From Chrysoporthe austroafricana (lineage: Eukaryota > Ascomycota > Sordariomycetes > Diaporthales > Cryphonectriaceae), in assembly GCA_001051155.2 (NCBI GenBank), contig JYIP02000007.1:2172342-2236341 (forward strand): a DNA stretch of 64,000 bases, in the 5' to 3' direction. The position numbers were made by a program, and so were the translations under genes. Position 1 is the stretch's first letter. Each line of letters begins with the position of its first letter. The notes beneath the pieces were generated by a model. It ran no database searches. It was not told where the DNA came from and saw only the letters and a program-made list of their open reading frames with translations. Below, piece after piece: positions 1-14,025 of this stretch.

Positions 1-3000
1 CTCTTGGCGGCAGGGGAGCAGGGCCGTCGTGGTGCTGCTAAGGGGGGACGCGGCGCCCCCGCCAACCTCTGCCCCCGTGCGCCGTACTCGCTAGCAGGAC
101 TACCGAGACGCGGCTCCACCCCACGACCACCGACCCGGAACGACATGTCTTCCACCGCTTGGCCTGGCGCCATAGTAATCACTCCTCCACAGCCGCCATG
201 TGTTGGCCCTGCGAGTGGCACCAGGCCTAATCTCGACGTCTTTTATGCGACGGCAGCTTATATGTGGCGAACCCCGTGGCTCTCCTTCCACAGCATCTCC
301 ACGCCCAGAGGACGACCCTCCCGACCTGGTGCCTGAGTCAGCGTCTCTGGATGCCATCGCTAGCCTCTAGACGCCCAGTGTCTAGTGGAAAGGCTGCTCC
401 CACATGATGCGCCCTGATACTTGGCGCCGGGACACGTTGGGATAGGGCGAGCAGGCACCCCCCCCCCAGATTTGGCATAGGCATTGGGGGAACCTCCCGC
501 GCTCACCACGCACCCAGGGCACTAATTGTAGAGCCGTGTCTGTGTAATTGGAATCATCTCACGAGCGTGAGGCGAAAGCTTGTTCCGACTCGTCGGGCTC
601 GACCCCCCAGCGAAGCTTCCAACGCCTCTGTCCCACGTGCGAAGCAGGCTTCAAGCCCACCTCGAAATCCGACAGGAGTCGAGGCAACTCGCCTGGGGAG
701 GGAAAAAGAAGAAAGAAAAATTCTGTCACCGGAGGCCCGCTTGCACAGAGAGCTCGTGATGGAGGCGCAGGCCGACCACAGCAGTGGGCCACGAAGAAAA
801 AACCCACCGCTCCGCTGCAGTTGCTGCTGCGATATCGCGCGCGGCCCGCATCTCACCGCTTGGGCGCCCAACAAATCCGCGAGACCATCGGGGAAACAGA
901 ATCTGCTCGGCCAGTCTTCAACCCCCCCCCCCCCGTTTTTCCCCCTGAGAACTCCACAGGTGGCCAGCTGCTGGAAGTCCGGGGAAGCACAGCTCGGGCA
1001 GGCCGCAGCGCGCGAGCGTTGACGATTGTCACAAGGATCCCGTCAGCCACGAGGATCTTCCTCTCCCTGCCCCCCAAATAAACAAAAAGAACTCCCTCCC
1101 GCCGAGTGGGCCAACATATGCCGGGCGGTGCCATATTATTACGATCCTTCTGTTTGGCTGCCGCGAGGCGCTACGTTCTCGCCGTCTGTAATCTGCTCGC
1201 CCGTCAGAGTTATACCTGCTGCGACGCTGCGACGTGACGTAGCAGAACCGGACTGGTGTGCCTAAGTAAATCAAATCAGTGCGGCACTTTCGGCTGTCTA
1301 CTGGGTACTTTTGGGGGGGGGGCGCAGTCGGATGGGGGAGCGAGCAGCGCTGCCTCTCCCCCTCCCCCCAGCCATAGGCCCAAACCCTATTTTGACACGT
1401 CACCCTCGCCCTGTCCTCGGGAGATGAGGGTTTTTTTTGTTCCTTCTTCTCTCGTTTTTCTCTCACCACCCGGTGACCGCGGGGCCATGATGAGTGGTGA
1501 GAGGCTCGCGGCCGCGAGGGTGAAGATCGTCGCCCGGGGGGGGGAGAAGATCAGAAGGACGTGACGTCCGCGGCCCGCCCGTCCCATAATATCTTCAGGG
1601 GCTGAGCGGGCAAGGGCGGGCCTGGCTCAGAGTGAGGCCCGTAGGAGCGAGCCAAAAAGCACGCTGTGCGCTGACAGGCTTCCTGGCCTCTAGGAGGCCT
1701 CGGTCTTGGTAGGGGGACGAGGTCAGCTCCTCCAGAACATATCAGATCGCCAGGGGCTCAGGTGCTGGCGACCCGACGTCCAGGGTTTCGAGCAGGCGGT
1801 GGCGGTCCACGAAATCAGGAGTCAGAGGCTGATACGCCTCAGAAGGATTTTGCTACTAGTAGTACGATGCTATGAGTGATCCCATGGTGTACAGCGGCCA
1901 CCTCAGTAGGATGCTACGGAGTCCCAACCTATCTCGGCGGCGCTAATGTTCCCTCATGCGCACTCGAGAGCAGTAGCATCATAACGTGTCATAGTGTCAT
2001 AGTACATAGCGAAAACTCAAAATCTATGCCCGACTCACCGGTCATGATCTGCGTTGATGGCTTGGCCGTTGCAGGCGGGCCACCCAGTGCCCAGCCCGCG
2101 GGCGCTGCCTCCCAGGTAGCCATGGGAAGATGGGAAGCCTCAACCCCGATCTGGCAACGGGGCCCGTGTCCTGGACTTCTAGAAGAGGAAGCAGGAAAGC
2201 AGGAAAGGAACAAGGCCGGGGACGGATCCTGCCCTACGATCATGGCACGGTTTCATCCCCGCAGGCGTCCCAATCAACCGCGGAGCCCGTCCGGGGGGAG
2301 GGGGGCGAGGGAGAGGAGACAAGAGGCGCCCTGGAGATCTCCGAGCCCGGGAAGGGCAGGATCAAGTGACTCTCGGCACCGGCGAAATTCGAGTGATGCG
2401 ATACTGGGCTGGGCCACCCAGTGGCCTGCTACACCCCGGGGGGGGGCCAGGCGGGTACGGCCTGGGTGGAAGTTGCCGATATTGCGATAGGTGCCGCTGA
2501 GGCCGGCAGGGTGGCCCTTCGTTCGCGCTGCAGAAGTGGGCGGCGGCGCGCGCACAGATCCTACACGGCCTCGCAGAACCTGGCCCGCATACGATGGCAG
2601 CACGTGGGTAGCTGGGCAGGAAGAGAGGTTGAGTCGTGCGGAGATATAATCGTGTCGGGCATGACACCGCGCAAAGTTTACTGTGCAGGGGAGTTAATAT
2701 CACGAAATCGCCGACAACGAAGACGACAGGCGAGATTTCGAGACGATCACTTGAGCAATGAGCCAGCCTCGCACAGCTACTTGAACAAGGCAAATCTGGT
2801 TTTCATTCTTTTTTATTGTTTTAAATGAGACCATAGAAGAAACAATTACAACAGTTGAAGGAAACCGCAGCGTTTCTGTCCCTCGCTTGTAAGAGGGAGA
2901 TCCAGTTTTCCTCGCCCCGCCAAGCCAGGGGGGCCACAATTCCTCTGGTCAGGCCCACAAATTTGTTACCACCGTGAAACGCCGTGCAAATGCTGGAAAG

Positions 3001-3220
3001 CCATCCTCGCCTAAGGGAGCTGCGCCTTGTACGCCATCCGTTTGTGGTATCATGCCAGGTGCCCGATGTCCTTAAACCGTGCCTGAGAATATACCGTGAG
3101 GTATCCCAATCCGTCTGCCCCGTTTTGGTAGATAGCCGCACCCATTAGAAAGTAGGTAGTAAGATAGAAGTGGAGGAATATTGAATGTGAGAGATAATGT
3201 TCGGTGCCAGGTAGCGGCGC
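1..3220. other. Intergenic, no supported gene
   Basis: No reading frame here resembles a known family, and the open frames overlap each other on both strands as GC-rich chance frames do. The sequence carries C and G homopolymer runs near 922 and 1313. The part just right of 2800 is more AT-rich and would hold the 3' untranslated region of the minus-strand zinc-finger gene. Confidence 0.5.
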
Positions 3221-4227
3221 TCATGACATGGGGGCCGATCCGGAGCTGCTAGCATCGAAGTTGTGGCAGCCGCGCTCGTGTCGCTTCATGTTGCTCCGTA
3301 CGCTGAAAGCCTTGCCGCAACCGGCGTGGGGGCACTTGAAGGGCTTCTCGCCGGTGTGCGAGTGGCTGTGGATGCGTAGTGAGCTGGGCCGAGAGAAGGC
3401 CTTGTTGCAGGTCTGGCAGATGTAGCGATCCTGAGACTGGGGAAACGAGGCGGCTGATGATGGCGAAATGTAATGGTGGTGCTGCCATAGGCTGGGCCCA
3501 GATGAGGGCATGGCGACGCCAAGGGGCATCGGAGGGAACGTCTGTAAATTTATTAGACTCATATTCACAGTAAAAAAAAACATGTTTTGGTGGATGATGC
3601 TTACCTGAGGCAACGGTCGCTGGTAGTAGAGCCCGGAGACCTGGGGCTGCGGTGGGGGCGTGGGTTGCATGGTCGGGTAGTAAGAAGGCATCGCCGGGTT
3701 CGGCATGTAGGACGAGGCGAAGGTGGGAGCAGCATAGGCAGGCTGGACGGGGATGCGAGGCACCATCTGCTGGCGGTGGGCCTCGGACTCGACATGGCCC
3801 ATAGACGGTGCCGAATCGAAGTAGTAGTTCTGCGGCACTTGGCTCACAGACTTGGTTGATGGTGAATGATAGCCGTCAAAGGAAGCGTCCGATGACATCG
3901 GCGGTGTCGGTGGCAGAGCACCGCAGCGGACGGGGGCATTGTAGTGAGAAGAGTTTGGGCGAGATTCCGAGTTCTGTGATGACGCTGTTTGCTCTTGTCA
4001 GTATTGCTCGACGGCCTCGCCAGAGGGCTGCTGCTCGTACCTTGCTGCGAAGCGGGGAAAGTCTCCGAGGTGGGCGATCCACCGTCGGCCAACCCGAGCA
4101 GATTTGAGATCGAAGGCAGCGAGCACTTCGAGGTCTCATCCATAGGGGGCGATGGTGGTCCCTGGGGCTGCCCGTATCCGTAATGTGCGCTGGGTTGCGC
4201 GGCGTAAGACATCATCATGGTAGCCAT
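3221..4227 (-). CDS. flbC: C2H2 zinc-finger transcription factor, FlbC-like
   Basis: Probable nuclear DNA-binding regulator. In Aspergillus FlbC helps turn on asexual sporulation; that role is carried over by similarity only. Three exons read on the minus strand: 4227-4041, 3984-3605 and 3541-3221, giving 295 residues with consistent phases (gtacga donor at 4040, gtaagc donor at 3604). The first 228 residues are rich in Pro, Ser, Tyr and Gln with no obvious domain. Two adjacent C2H2 fingers fill the C-terminus: C231/C234/H247/H251 and C259/C264/H277/H282, joined by the TGEKPF linker. The finger pair followed by a short tail is what FlbC looks like, and 295 residues is somewhat shorter than the Aspergillus protein. 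The ATG at 4227 starts an M-A-T-M-M-M leader just downstream of a T-run. It could instead be another member of the two-finger family. Confidence 0.8.
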
Positions 4228-7200
4228 TGTGCCCTTTGTTTTTTTTTTTTTAACAATTATGCTCTTCCCTCCCAGAGGTGAAGTGTGCGTGTGTGTGCGT
4301 GTGCTAGCCGCGCGACAAAAGATGACAAAGATTAAATATTAGTTGCGGCGGATGCGGACGTTTGCGATTCCAGATGTCCACAAAGGTCGTATATGCTTGA
4401 GTATGAAGAGTCCTCTCAAGATGTGCCGAAGACAGAAGGTGGGAGGGGTGGATATCTTATGTAGGTGACCACGAGGACAAGTGCCATGTGGGAACGGTAG
4501 GCCCAAGGGTAGAATGCGTTGATGAAATCTCCCGAAGCAGAGCGAGGACGATCAAGCGGACGACGATGAACGATGATCCTGGGCGGGTGCCGCAGTAGCA
4601 GCTGTCACAAATTGTGTGTGGGTCGGTCTCTCGTCCAACCTCTGAGGTTGCGGAGGGACATGAGATGACTGCGACAAGCAGGCGTCGATCTCAGGTACCT
4701 GTCCGTAGACCAGATGTACTGCGGTACTCATAGCGCCTGCTTGGCCTCTTCTCTGACTCGGGGTGGTCCCTAGCGATGCTCGTGCATGGTGGGCCGGTTC
4801 ATGAGCCCCCATGTCGGTCTTCCCCTGGCCACCATGATCGTGGGCAAGGGTGTGATGGTGTGGACCGCCACCCTGCCGGTCAGGGGTCCCTCGAGGCGGT
4901 ACCCAGGACTCGCGCTGTGGGTGGGGTGGGCCGTCCATATTGCCTGCTGCTTGGGCTGGCAGCCAGCGATACAAAGTACATTGTACGGAGGTGCAGTCCC
5001 GGCAGCGGTGCGAGGAAGATCGGTCTGGGAAGAGAACAAGACCTGCAAGGATTTGCATAGGATCCGCCCACCAAACCAGACGGCTATCCACCAGCCCGTT
5101 CAACCCAGTTCATGCTGTGAGCATTGGAATCTCCCGGAGCCAGAGCGGGGGCCTGGACCTACGCCTGCTCGAGCCCGGAGTGCCCAGTCAGCTGGCGAAC
5201 GGGTTGCGTGGTCTCTGCCCTGGACGGGGCGGACAGGGCGGGCAGCGCAGGGCAGCGCAGGAGAGGCGGACGACAAAATTAGCCTTTTGGTGAGAATGAA
5301 GATAGGCGCCCCAAATTGCGATGAACATGCCCAGATGGGAGGCTCCAGCACAAAGGCTAACCCGAACGAGGCGGTACATAGTAGCCAATTTTGCGGGTCA
5401 CGGATCAGCTTGCCCGTTGCGGCCTCCCTGCCGTGTGAGCCTGATGGTGGTCGAGGGCGTGGGACCCCGTGCATGTTGCTGGGACGGCAGGGATATCCCG
5501 AGTCGGCCATCATGCACTTGAGACGAGCCATGACCGGATTCCTCAACTGCCACAGAGTGGATGAGGCCCCCGGAGCTTCATCAATGCTGGTCTGGCTTGG
5601 CCTGCGACCGGATTGCCCAGCTGACCTTATGCCGTCCCTCCCCAGATGCCATCTCAAAACTTCAAACATGATACTCTGCCCCGCGTTCGGACGGGTCGCC
5701 GTCGCCGTCCCAGAGTCTGGGGCCACCGGCATCCTCTGCCTGAACTCTTGATGACGACTGGGCTCCGGGCGTTTTAGCCACCCGGCTCGACCAGCTAGCA
5801 TCTACTGAGTACTCTGTGCAGATCAGACTGCGGGCCTGGTAGAGATTGACGACTCCGATTCTCGAGTGGACCGACAGATCGCCACCTGGTCCTCCTGCCC
5901 GAACGCAGAACCGTCGAGGCGGATCCTGAGGGTGGGCTACGGATGTGCTGCCACGTCCGCCGGCAGCCCATCTCTATGGTCTGCAAGCAATATGACGTTG
6001 TTGTTCGGGTTCGCCCTCGAGGGGGCTGTCTGCACAGCAGACTCTCAGGGCCTTGATCCCCGGCAGCTCACAGCAGCAAGAGAGCCGTCACGACAGCCAC
6101 CATCTCGTGCCAGGCGCGTCGTGACAATGCGTAGACGTCCCAGCCCAGCTAAAGCAGGACACAGGCGGGCGTCTGAGCTATCCAGCACGCCCACCGCCAG
6201 CAGGTGAGGTTCCCGGCGGAACCATTCTCGCCGGCCGTCCCAGCAATGGCCCCAGAATTGACGTGCGGTCGAGGATACACGGCTGATCCGCGCTCTGATT
6301 TTCGGTACCCTACTGCTTACTGCTCTGGAGTATGTGTGGTGGCTTGCTAGGGGCCGGCTGAGACGCGGCTCACGGAGTCTCAAACAAGCTGGATCAAATA
6401 AGCTTGTGGGAGGGCGAGAAACAAAAAGAAGGTTATTCTGACATGATCCATGCAGCGCAGCGATTATTAAGCCCAGCAGGGCCGGAATCGCCTGGGGAGC
6501 CTTGTCCCCCCGGGACGGTTCCAGGTCCGCCTTTAAGGGGTCCGTGATCGACTGTACTGTAAGGAGTGCGACAGGGATGGGGAGGCGAATCAGCGCACCC
6601 TTGGAGATGTCGTCGCCGGAGAGCTTGGCGTGAAGCAAAGCCTGGTGATCCGAAAGTTCCGTTCTCCACGAAAGGGGTCCCGTGGTACTGTGCCGTAGTA
6701 TCTGGCACAGGCAGAGTCTGACGATGACGAGAAGGGATAGGCTGCCTGAGGCACTTCCTGCGCCTTATCTCTAAGGTGCCATGGCCGACTTGATATCTCT
6801 TGGCGTGGTGCGGCGTAGTGCGGTGCGCTGCTTGCTGCTTGTTAGTCGCTGCTTGTTAGTCTTGGATTCTCGGATCTGATTATGCCATCTGGTGGCCTAG
6901 TACCATTGGGGTGCGCCTGCGCCGCCCTTCGTTGACTTCGTGAACGAGATCCGTCAACGAATGCCCAGGTGGGTGAGAGTATGACAGTTAGGACACATGA
7001 GGCACTGCAGAGACGGCCTGGCGGAGCCAAAGAGCACAAACTGTCTGAGATCAGGTTGGGAGCCGAGATATTGTTGACAGCTTGAGCACTACTTGAAAGG
7101 GTAAGTGGGGGGTGGTCAGGGAATGGGTTGGGAATATCGCTGCCCTCCCCCCCCAAAGAAAAAAAGGAAGAAAAAAGAAAAAAGACCCGTAGTAGCAACA

Positions 7201-10200
7201 GCCGGATGAAAAGCAGGCGGTTTCAACAGAGATTCCAGACGCCACATCTCCGTAACAACTGTTCGTCTCTTCCTCATCTTTCCTGTCAAAAACCTCGGAT
7301 CCCCCGCTCTCTCTTCCCACCGTGCTGTTCAGTCCATCCCATCCATCACATGAAAGACGATCCACGCACAGACCGCATGTCCATCATGCCTTCTCGACAG
7401 ATTTTACTAATCATACGTTATGAAAGACAGAATATGACCTATACTACCCTACCATAGTATACGCCTGGTGCCGCTCGTGCCACAGGCAGGGCGATCGTCT
7501 GCCCATCCTGCGACTCCTCCGGCAATCCGCAGCCCTGGATCCCTTGGGCCAGAGGGCGATCCTGGGGCACACCCAGGACCAGCCTCGCGGTGGGCGATCC
7601 CGGAGAGCCTGAGAGGGCCGGAGGATTTCAGGTGTCGACGAGGCTAATTTACTGTGGTAATGGATGCGCCCCAGATCTCCCGGGGCCATGTGTACCTTGT
7701 ACCACACTGCGTACGTTCGCACCGCGCCATGCAGCATTTCCCGTCCCATCCACCGCCCATCCAAACCACCCATCCCGTCGACAGCGGCCCTGCGGTAGCG
7801 AGCCTTGCCGGCGACAATCTGCACCACCTGCATTGGCATACTATGCATGCTCCCGGCCGTCGTCCGTGTAGCTCTGCAGCCGCCTTCTGGGGCACACCTT
7901 CGCCATGAGGCTCAAGCTGTCGTTTCGATGTTTGGGTCTGGCATGCCTCTTGTTGCCGACTGGGGTTAAGCTTATAATGTCCTGCAACCCCTGATATGCC
8001 GGCCCCTCCGCGTTCCCACACCCCCCCCCCCCAAAAGAAGAAAAAAGATGCCGCCAACAGTCGCCCACCCTGGCATGACTGCTACACCAGAGTAGCACCT
8101 CATCTTATGGGCTGTCTCCCTCGGGAGTTGCTATGTTATATGAGCCTGCTGGAAAGCGTGCGCTACTCCACCCGAAGTTTCCCCTTTTTGATTATCGCTG
8201 AGAACGCTAATGCATATGCACGCATCAGAGAGGACGATCTACACGGGTCGACGAGACGGCGCCTTGGCGACGTGGTCACGTCTCTTCTGACGATCCTCTT
8301 TCTGCCAGCCTGAGCCCTGTCACTCACCTTAAAGCTCAGCTCATACTACTTGATCGGGAGCAGGGTCGACGACTGATCCCGGCCCACTTGTCTCGCGGGG
8401 TCCGTCCTGCTGTCGTCAATGCCGTCCTCGGATCTGTCGATCTCCGCCCTAGAACCTCAATTCTCCTGCCCTCTCTATTGGCCAGTCCGCACACGCCCAG
8501 GCGACCACGACCGTACTATCACAACGTTGTGCTGAGGTGCGACAACAGCGGCACTTGCCGCCTGCTAGCAGCTGCTTGCGATGCGGAGCTTACACCGTCA
8601 GCCTTACGCCCTGTCATTCGTCCGTGAAGCTCGGCTAGCCTAGATCTAACTGATCGACGATGGCGCAATTGCTATGGTACAGCACTTATCGGGCCTCAGC
8701 GCGGCGCCTCTTGAGAAGACCTCACCCTCTCTGCCTGGTGCGTCCTTGCGTCCTCCTGTGGCCCAGTGGCCGTCCCGACAGTTCCCATTCGACGTGGCGA
8801 TGCGATGTCGACTGTGTCTCCCTACGGCACTGGTGGAATTATTCCCGGGCGGTGGGCTCAGTCTCACCTGACGATGGCATCACAGCTAAGATTGGCCGCT
8901 GTGGGGATTTATTTCAGCAATCGGATTCGCAAGATTGGCAGGATTGTCGTGGGCTCGGCAGCCCGATGGTCCCTCTGGACCCACGAGACTGGCCAGTGCC
9001 ACCTCTCCAGTACCTCTCTATCGTGAGAGAGAGGCAGATCTGCCGATCACTTGGAGTCGCCGACGGACTCAACTGCCAGGAGGATACTCTTGGTCCCTGT
9101 CAGCTCGGTCGGTCAGGGGAGGTATGCCTCACCCTCGGCTCAGAGGCAGTGCAACATGACCACCACTAAGTACGCCCGTACTTGGCCGTGAAGATGCTAT
9201 CTATCTGGCTTGATACCAAGTGCCCACCCCACCCATCTCAGCAACATCGTCCATCCCAGTTCTGTCTGCCGGGCAGCGGGGCTGGGAATGCCGCCAGGAC
9301 ACGACGAAAATGGCGAGGTAGCGACGGACGGCACAGGAGACTTGAGGGACTTGTTGCTGCAGCGGACAAGGCTCATTGTCAGAGCCGGGATCCCATACAG
9401 CTGCTGGAGAAGATGTGATCTCCACAACATTCTCTCTCCTTGACCCGTGTCAATTATGTGGATGGCGCGCGGGCAGCCCGTTTGGTCCAGCTGCCTCTCG
9501 TCACCACCTGATGCCCTGTCCCCCAGCAATCGTCCGAACACTGGCGGTGGCAGAAGCACGCCGGCTGGCTGGCACCCTGCCGCTATGTCCATCTGCATTC
9601 GACACCTGGAGCTCTGGTGTCTCGAGCTGGCAACAACGCCCGGGATAGACGGCGGGGCACGGCGGTGCAGGTCGACGAGGGAGCTTTCCCTCCCCAGCCG
9701 CTCTGCAGCAAAAGCAACATCGCAGTCAGCGGCCGTAATCCTCCTCGACATCCCCGCCTGGAGCTTGGCGTGGATACATGGGAGGCTGGTGGATCCCGTC
9801 ATTTACAAGTGGAAACCCATCTTCAGCCGGCAAGTCAGCCGCAAGGGTCTCCCTGGACGATCTTCATGAGCGCGTGGCATTGTCAGGGTTGATCCAGGTC
9901 ACACAGCCTGTGCACGATCTTTCGTGAAGCCAGTGCGTACTGGGTAAGCTTAAGCTGCCAACGACCCGCTGTTCAGATGATGCTCAACGGTTAAAGGACA
10001 AATTTCTTGACGGTGCGCTGCGACGCGCGTCCGAAAGGAGGTCACGCGCGGGTCGGTATTCATTTCAGCAACCCTAGCCCGGGCGCTGACCGTGCCTCCA
10101 CGGCTTTGGGATTGTTGGCCTGGCGCAAGCCCAATCTGAACGGCACCCTTGGTGGGTTATTGTCGATCTCTCCCGCGCAAGGATTGTGGCAGGCCAGCTT

Positions 10201-13200
10201 ACTGCTGCGGCCTTCTGATTTAGGGTTTGGTTCACACGCTGTCATCATGGCCTGACTTCAATCCTCTGCAATCTGATGGCTTACGTCGCTCGGCAAAGAA
10301 TCGAGTTGCACAACGGTCGAGGTCACTGCTCAATGCCCAGCTTGCTGTCGTCGGGCAGTCGCCCCTTGTCGGCGGTGCGGCGATGGTCTCCCCTGGACTT
10401 TTAGAATTTTGGAATGCCACCGACGGCGAGGGAGACCAACTGTCCTTTCGACTGCTACGCGCACGGGAACGAGCTGAATACCAATCCGGGACTAGAAAAG
10501 AACGCAAGTGTTAACGGCCTGTCACGCGGAAAGGCGAGGGGCGCGCGCCCATATCTTGAGCCTATTGCGACGACATGTTGTCTCAGCCACCGAAAAGCCG
10601 TCGGGGATTTCCCGGTGCCTGTCGCCAGGCTGCAATGCAGTGCAAGGACACACAACTTCCGGTCTACTGCTTAATCTCAATACCACCTAGCTGCCCCAAT
10701 GGCTGTGTAGTGTGACACCGAGTCGAGCCGGGCCCTTGCCGCGGGTGTGGCCGACGTGGTCCAGACCGGCCCAGTAGGATGGCACTGGATGGGTACGCAG
10801 TCACTCACCGCCCGAGCTGACCATACGCCGGTCGCACTCGGGCAGGAGATGAGGACGTATACGTGCGTAGCGATCGGCATCGGAAGGACTGTTCTGAGCA
10901 TCGGTTGGGCCGGGGGGGTTGTGGCCGGTGGAGGTGCGGCGAGCAGGTGGTCATACCAGCATCAGCTTCAGATCGCAATGCAACCACATGGGGTGGATCG
11001 TGTGTTCCCTACTACAGCACGGCATCTCTCGACGGCAATATGGGCACCTGGCTTGCATTTCGCAACTATCGATTGTGACACGATATCGAAGCGACGTCTT
11101 TGGAACCCTCTTCCCCCGATGCGTACTTGAGGACGCTCGCTTCTCCGACTCTATATCCTATCTGGGAACGCTGGCATCTAGCTGACAGATCACGCTATAT
11201 GGATCTGCTCTAGGAAGTGCAGATCTACACAATACGGTGTCGGAAGTGGACAGTGAAGCCGATGCGAGTACGGACCATACCGTCTGGCCCCCAAAGTCTT
11301 CGCTGGTCGACACCTCGTCCTGGAGGAGGCCTTGCCGTGGACATTATTCCAAGCGCACCACTCGGAGCATTAGGTCATGTTGGCGACTGGGCCTCCTAGC
11401 TGCCTGCCCCCCGTGACTGGCTGCCCTATGCGAGACCCGGCATCACGAGCCCCAGAGTTGTACGTCCGTACGCCCTATGCCCCCGCATCGCTCGCAAGCA
11501 GTGTCTGGTTTCGCGGGCCGATTTCGTGGCAACAGCTCTTAGTTCTGCCCGCACATGAAGGCAGCCAATCTTATAGCTATAGCAGGAGGATGCTATACCT
11601 TTCGCCCGGGCGCTCCAGCGCCACATGGGACCCGTACGACTTCGCAGACGGAGATCGCCCCACTGCGAGCCATCGATCTTCCCGAGCCCGGCATTTGTTG
11701 CACATGATGCAGCAATATCTGCTCTCGTATATGGGGCTGACCTTGCGCTGCTGAGTTGGCAGTACAGACGGCGCACAGGGTGGCATGGCATCTGGGCGTC
11801 CCCTCGCCAATGACGTTCCCCTCTGGAGCGCGGGCCGGGATGGCTTTGAGACATAGAACCGAACAATCTGCGCGACCGGTGGGTCTTGGCTCGAGCAGTC
11901 TGCCTTGATCTCGCGAGATCCAGAGGATGATGGGTGGGTGGTGGCTCTGCGGCCTGTCTGCAGGCTGACCTCCCCCCCTCCAAGCACAGCCTGGCCTACG
12001 AATACGTCGGGCCTACGACTACGTCGGTACTTCAGAACCGGTATTCGGAGGAAGAAGCACCCTCGCAGCCGGCGACATGGGATGTCGGCGGCCAGCGGGT
12101 ATAGCGGAAGATCGTCGTGTTTCATGACTGGTCGGGTTTGTGATGGGCTGTGTGCAGGCGGCGTAAGTGCATGCCATTCCACTCAGCCGGTGACTAGTAG
12201 CGCTGAATCCGGAAGGTCGTTAAAGTTTCCAGTGGCCCGGGTCACCTCGACACTTATCAGCAGGCTGCAGCCGATTCCAATCCGAGGCAGAGCACCCGAG
12301 GGGTGGGCATCGTCTCGAAAGCAACACGTGTTGGCGCCAACTTTTGCTGTGACATCGGCCCACCGGGTGGTGGGGAGAGTATCGCGCACGCCAAATGACA
12401 TCAAGAGTGAAGTCACTCAGGGTCCGATGGCGAAATCCAGCCAGCTCTGCAAATCCTCCTTGTTATCATCACCCAGGCCCTCTGGGCAGATCAGACCCAA
12501 CCAGGTGGGGGGGAAATAACGCTGTGCACTAGCTGTCAGGTTGCTCATTTGACAGGCTGGATTTCTCCGACAAGCGGCATTGCATTGCAGCTGCGGAATG
12601 GGCCCAGAGTGGACCGGGCACTGCCGGGCAGTAGGAATAGGGTGGTAATGGAGGAACAAGCGAGCGAGAAAGGTCCTGTCCGGCGACACTCAAACTCAGA
12701 TTGTGATCGCCGCCGAGGTCGCTCGCTCATGCCAGCCCATTATTCATTTCTTCTGCGTGCAGTTGATCACATCTGACTGGCATCGCTAAAGCCTGGTGCC
12801 TCGCACGAGCCTCGATTGCGCTGGTCAGGGAGAAAGGCCGGAAAGCGCCGCCTCAGATCTCCCGGCAGATCCTCGAGGGCCCTTGCGAGCCACCCGCTGG
12901 GCTTCCGGCGTCCTTTTGCTCTGGAGCAGCCGCTGCTGCTGACCACCTCCTCCTCTTAGGCAGTCGGTGGGTCACCAATGGCTGACCTCAAAAACGCAGG
13001 GCCTTCTCTCGCAAAGGTGTGAGTGAGACAAGTGTGGTGCGGCCGCGGAGAGTCGATGAGAGCACAGCCTCGGCGTCCCCGCGTGAGTCCTCAAACGCCC
13101 TGTCCCATCCCTGACGAGCCACGCGCGCTCTGCGAGGTCCCCACCACCCGCGCCGAATCCGGGGGAGGCGGTTGGCCAGGGATCGTCAACATCCCTCCCG

Positions 13201-13950
13201 CTGATCCCCTCCCCAAAGACCGACAATCGGGCCAGGTTTCCTCTTCAGGGAGCGCATGCGAGCGCTGCTGCAGGCAACTGGACATAGAGAGAGAGGGACT
13301 GCGGTCCATCAGGCATACTCTGTACGAAGTAAGTATGCTGTGCGAGGGTCTGTCGCCTGCGGCCCGGATAACTACGGCACGACATTGACGGTGACAGGCC
13401 GCTTCTCGATGAGATGTCTTACGTGCTGCCTGCCTGCTTGAGTGAATTTAGACTTCGGTGTCCGTCCGAGCAGACGTATTTGGACAATACCCACCTGATT
13501 ACTCGTCAGCCTTTCTCGGCTCCCGGCACGTCTACTTCTTCTCATCTTCTTCGAGGATGCAGCTCGTTATCGACGACGCTGATCGTGTGCGACGAGAAGC
13601 AGCACTTTCAGAACTGCTCAGTAGGCACGTCTCCAAATCCCGAGAGGCAGGGACAGCTGTGTCCGGGGTCGAAAGGGTGATCGACATGAGAGGATGGGAT
13701 GCTGGAAATGAACGGAGCCGGGGTCCTTCTACAAGGAGCCGACCTCTGCCTTTCTGGTCGACAGAGTAGCAGTCGTCCCAGTTTCATGCCGAGATAGGAA
13801 ATATGGGTGATGCTGCCGGCCTGCTTACAAGTCGTCCGACGATCAACACCACGCGCGCTGCGTGCCTGGTCTCTTCCGGGACCTGTCTTTCCGTTCGCTA
13901 CGCCCACACAGCACTTTTGCGCCCGTCCGAGTATCTCCAGGTACCGACGT

Positions 13951-14025
13951 TGTCACTATCGTGCTTTGTCACTGTCACTATCGTGCCTTGTCACTATCGT
14001 GCCTTGTCACTATCGTGCCTTGTCG
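13951..14025. repeat. 16-bp tandem repeat, about 4.5 copies
   Basis: Unit tgtcactatcgtgcct. Full copies start at 13951 (one mismatch), 13973, 13989 and 14005, with a 6-base partial copy at 13967 and the start of another at 14021. The last two full copies are identical to the 13973 copy, which suggests recent expansion. It lies in non-coding DNA. Confidence 0.9.
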
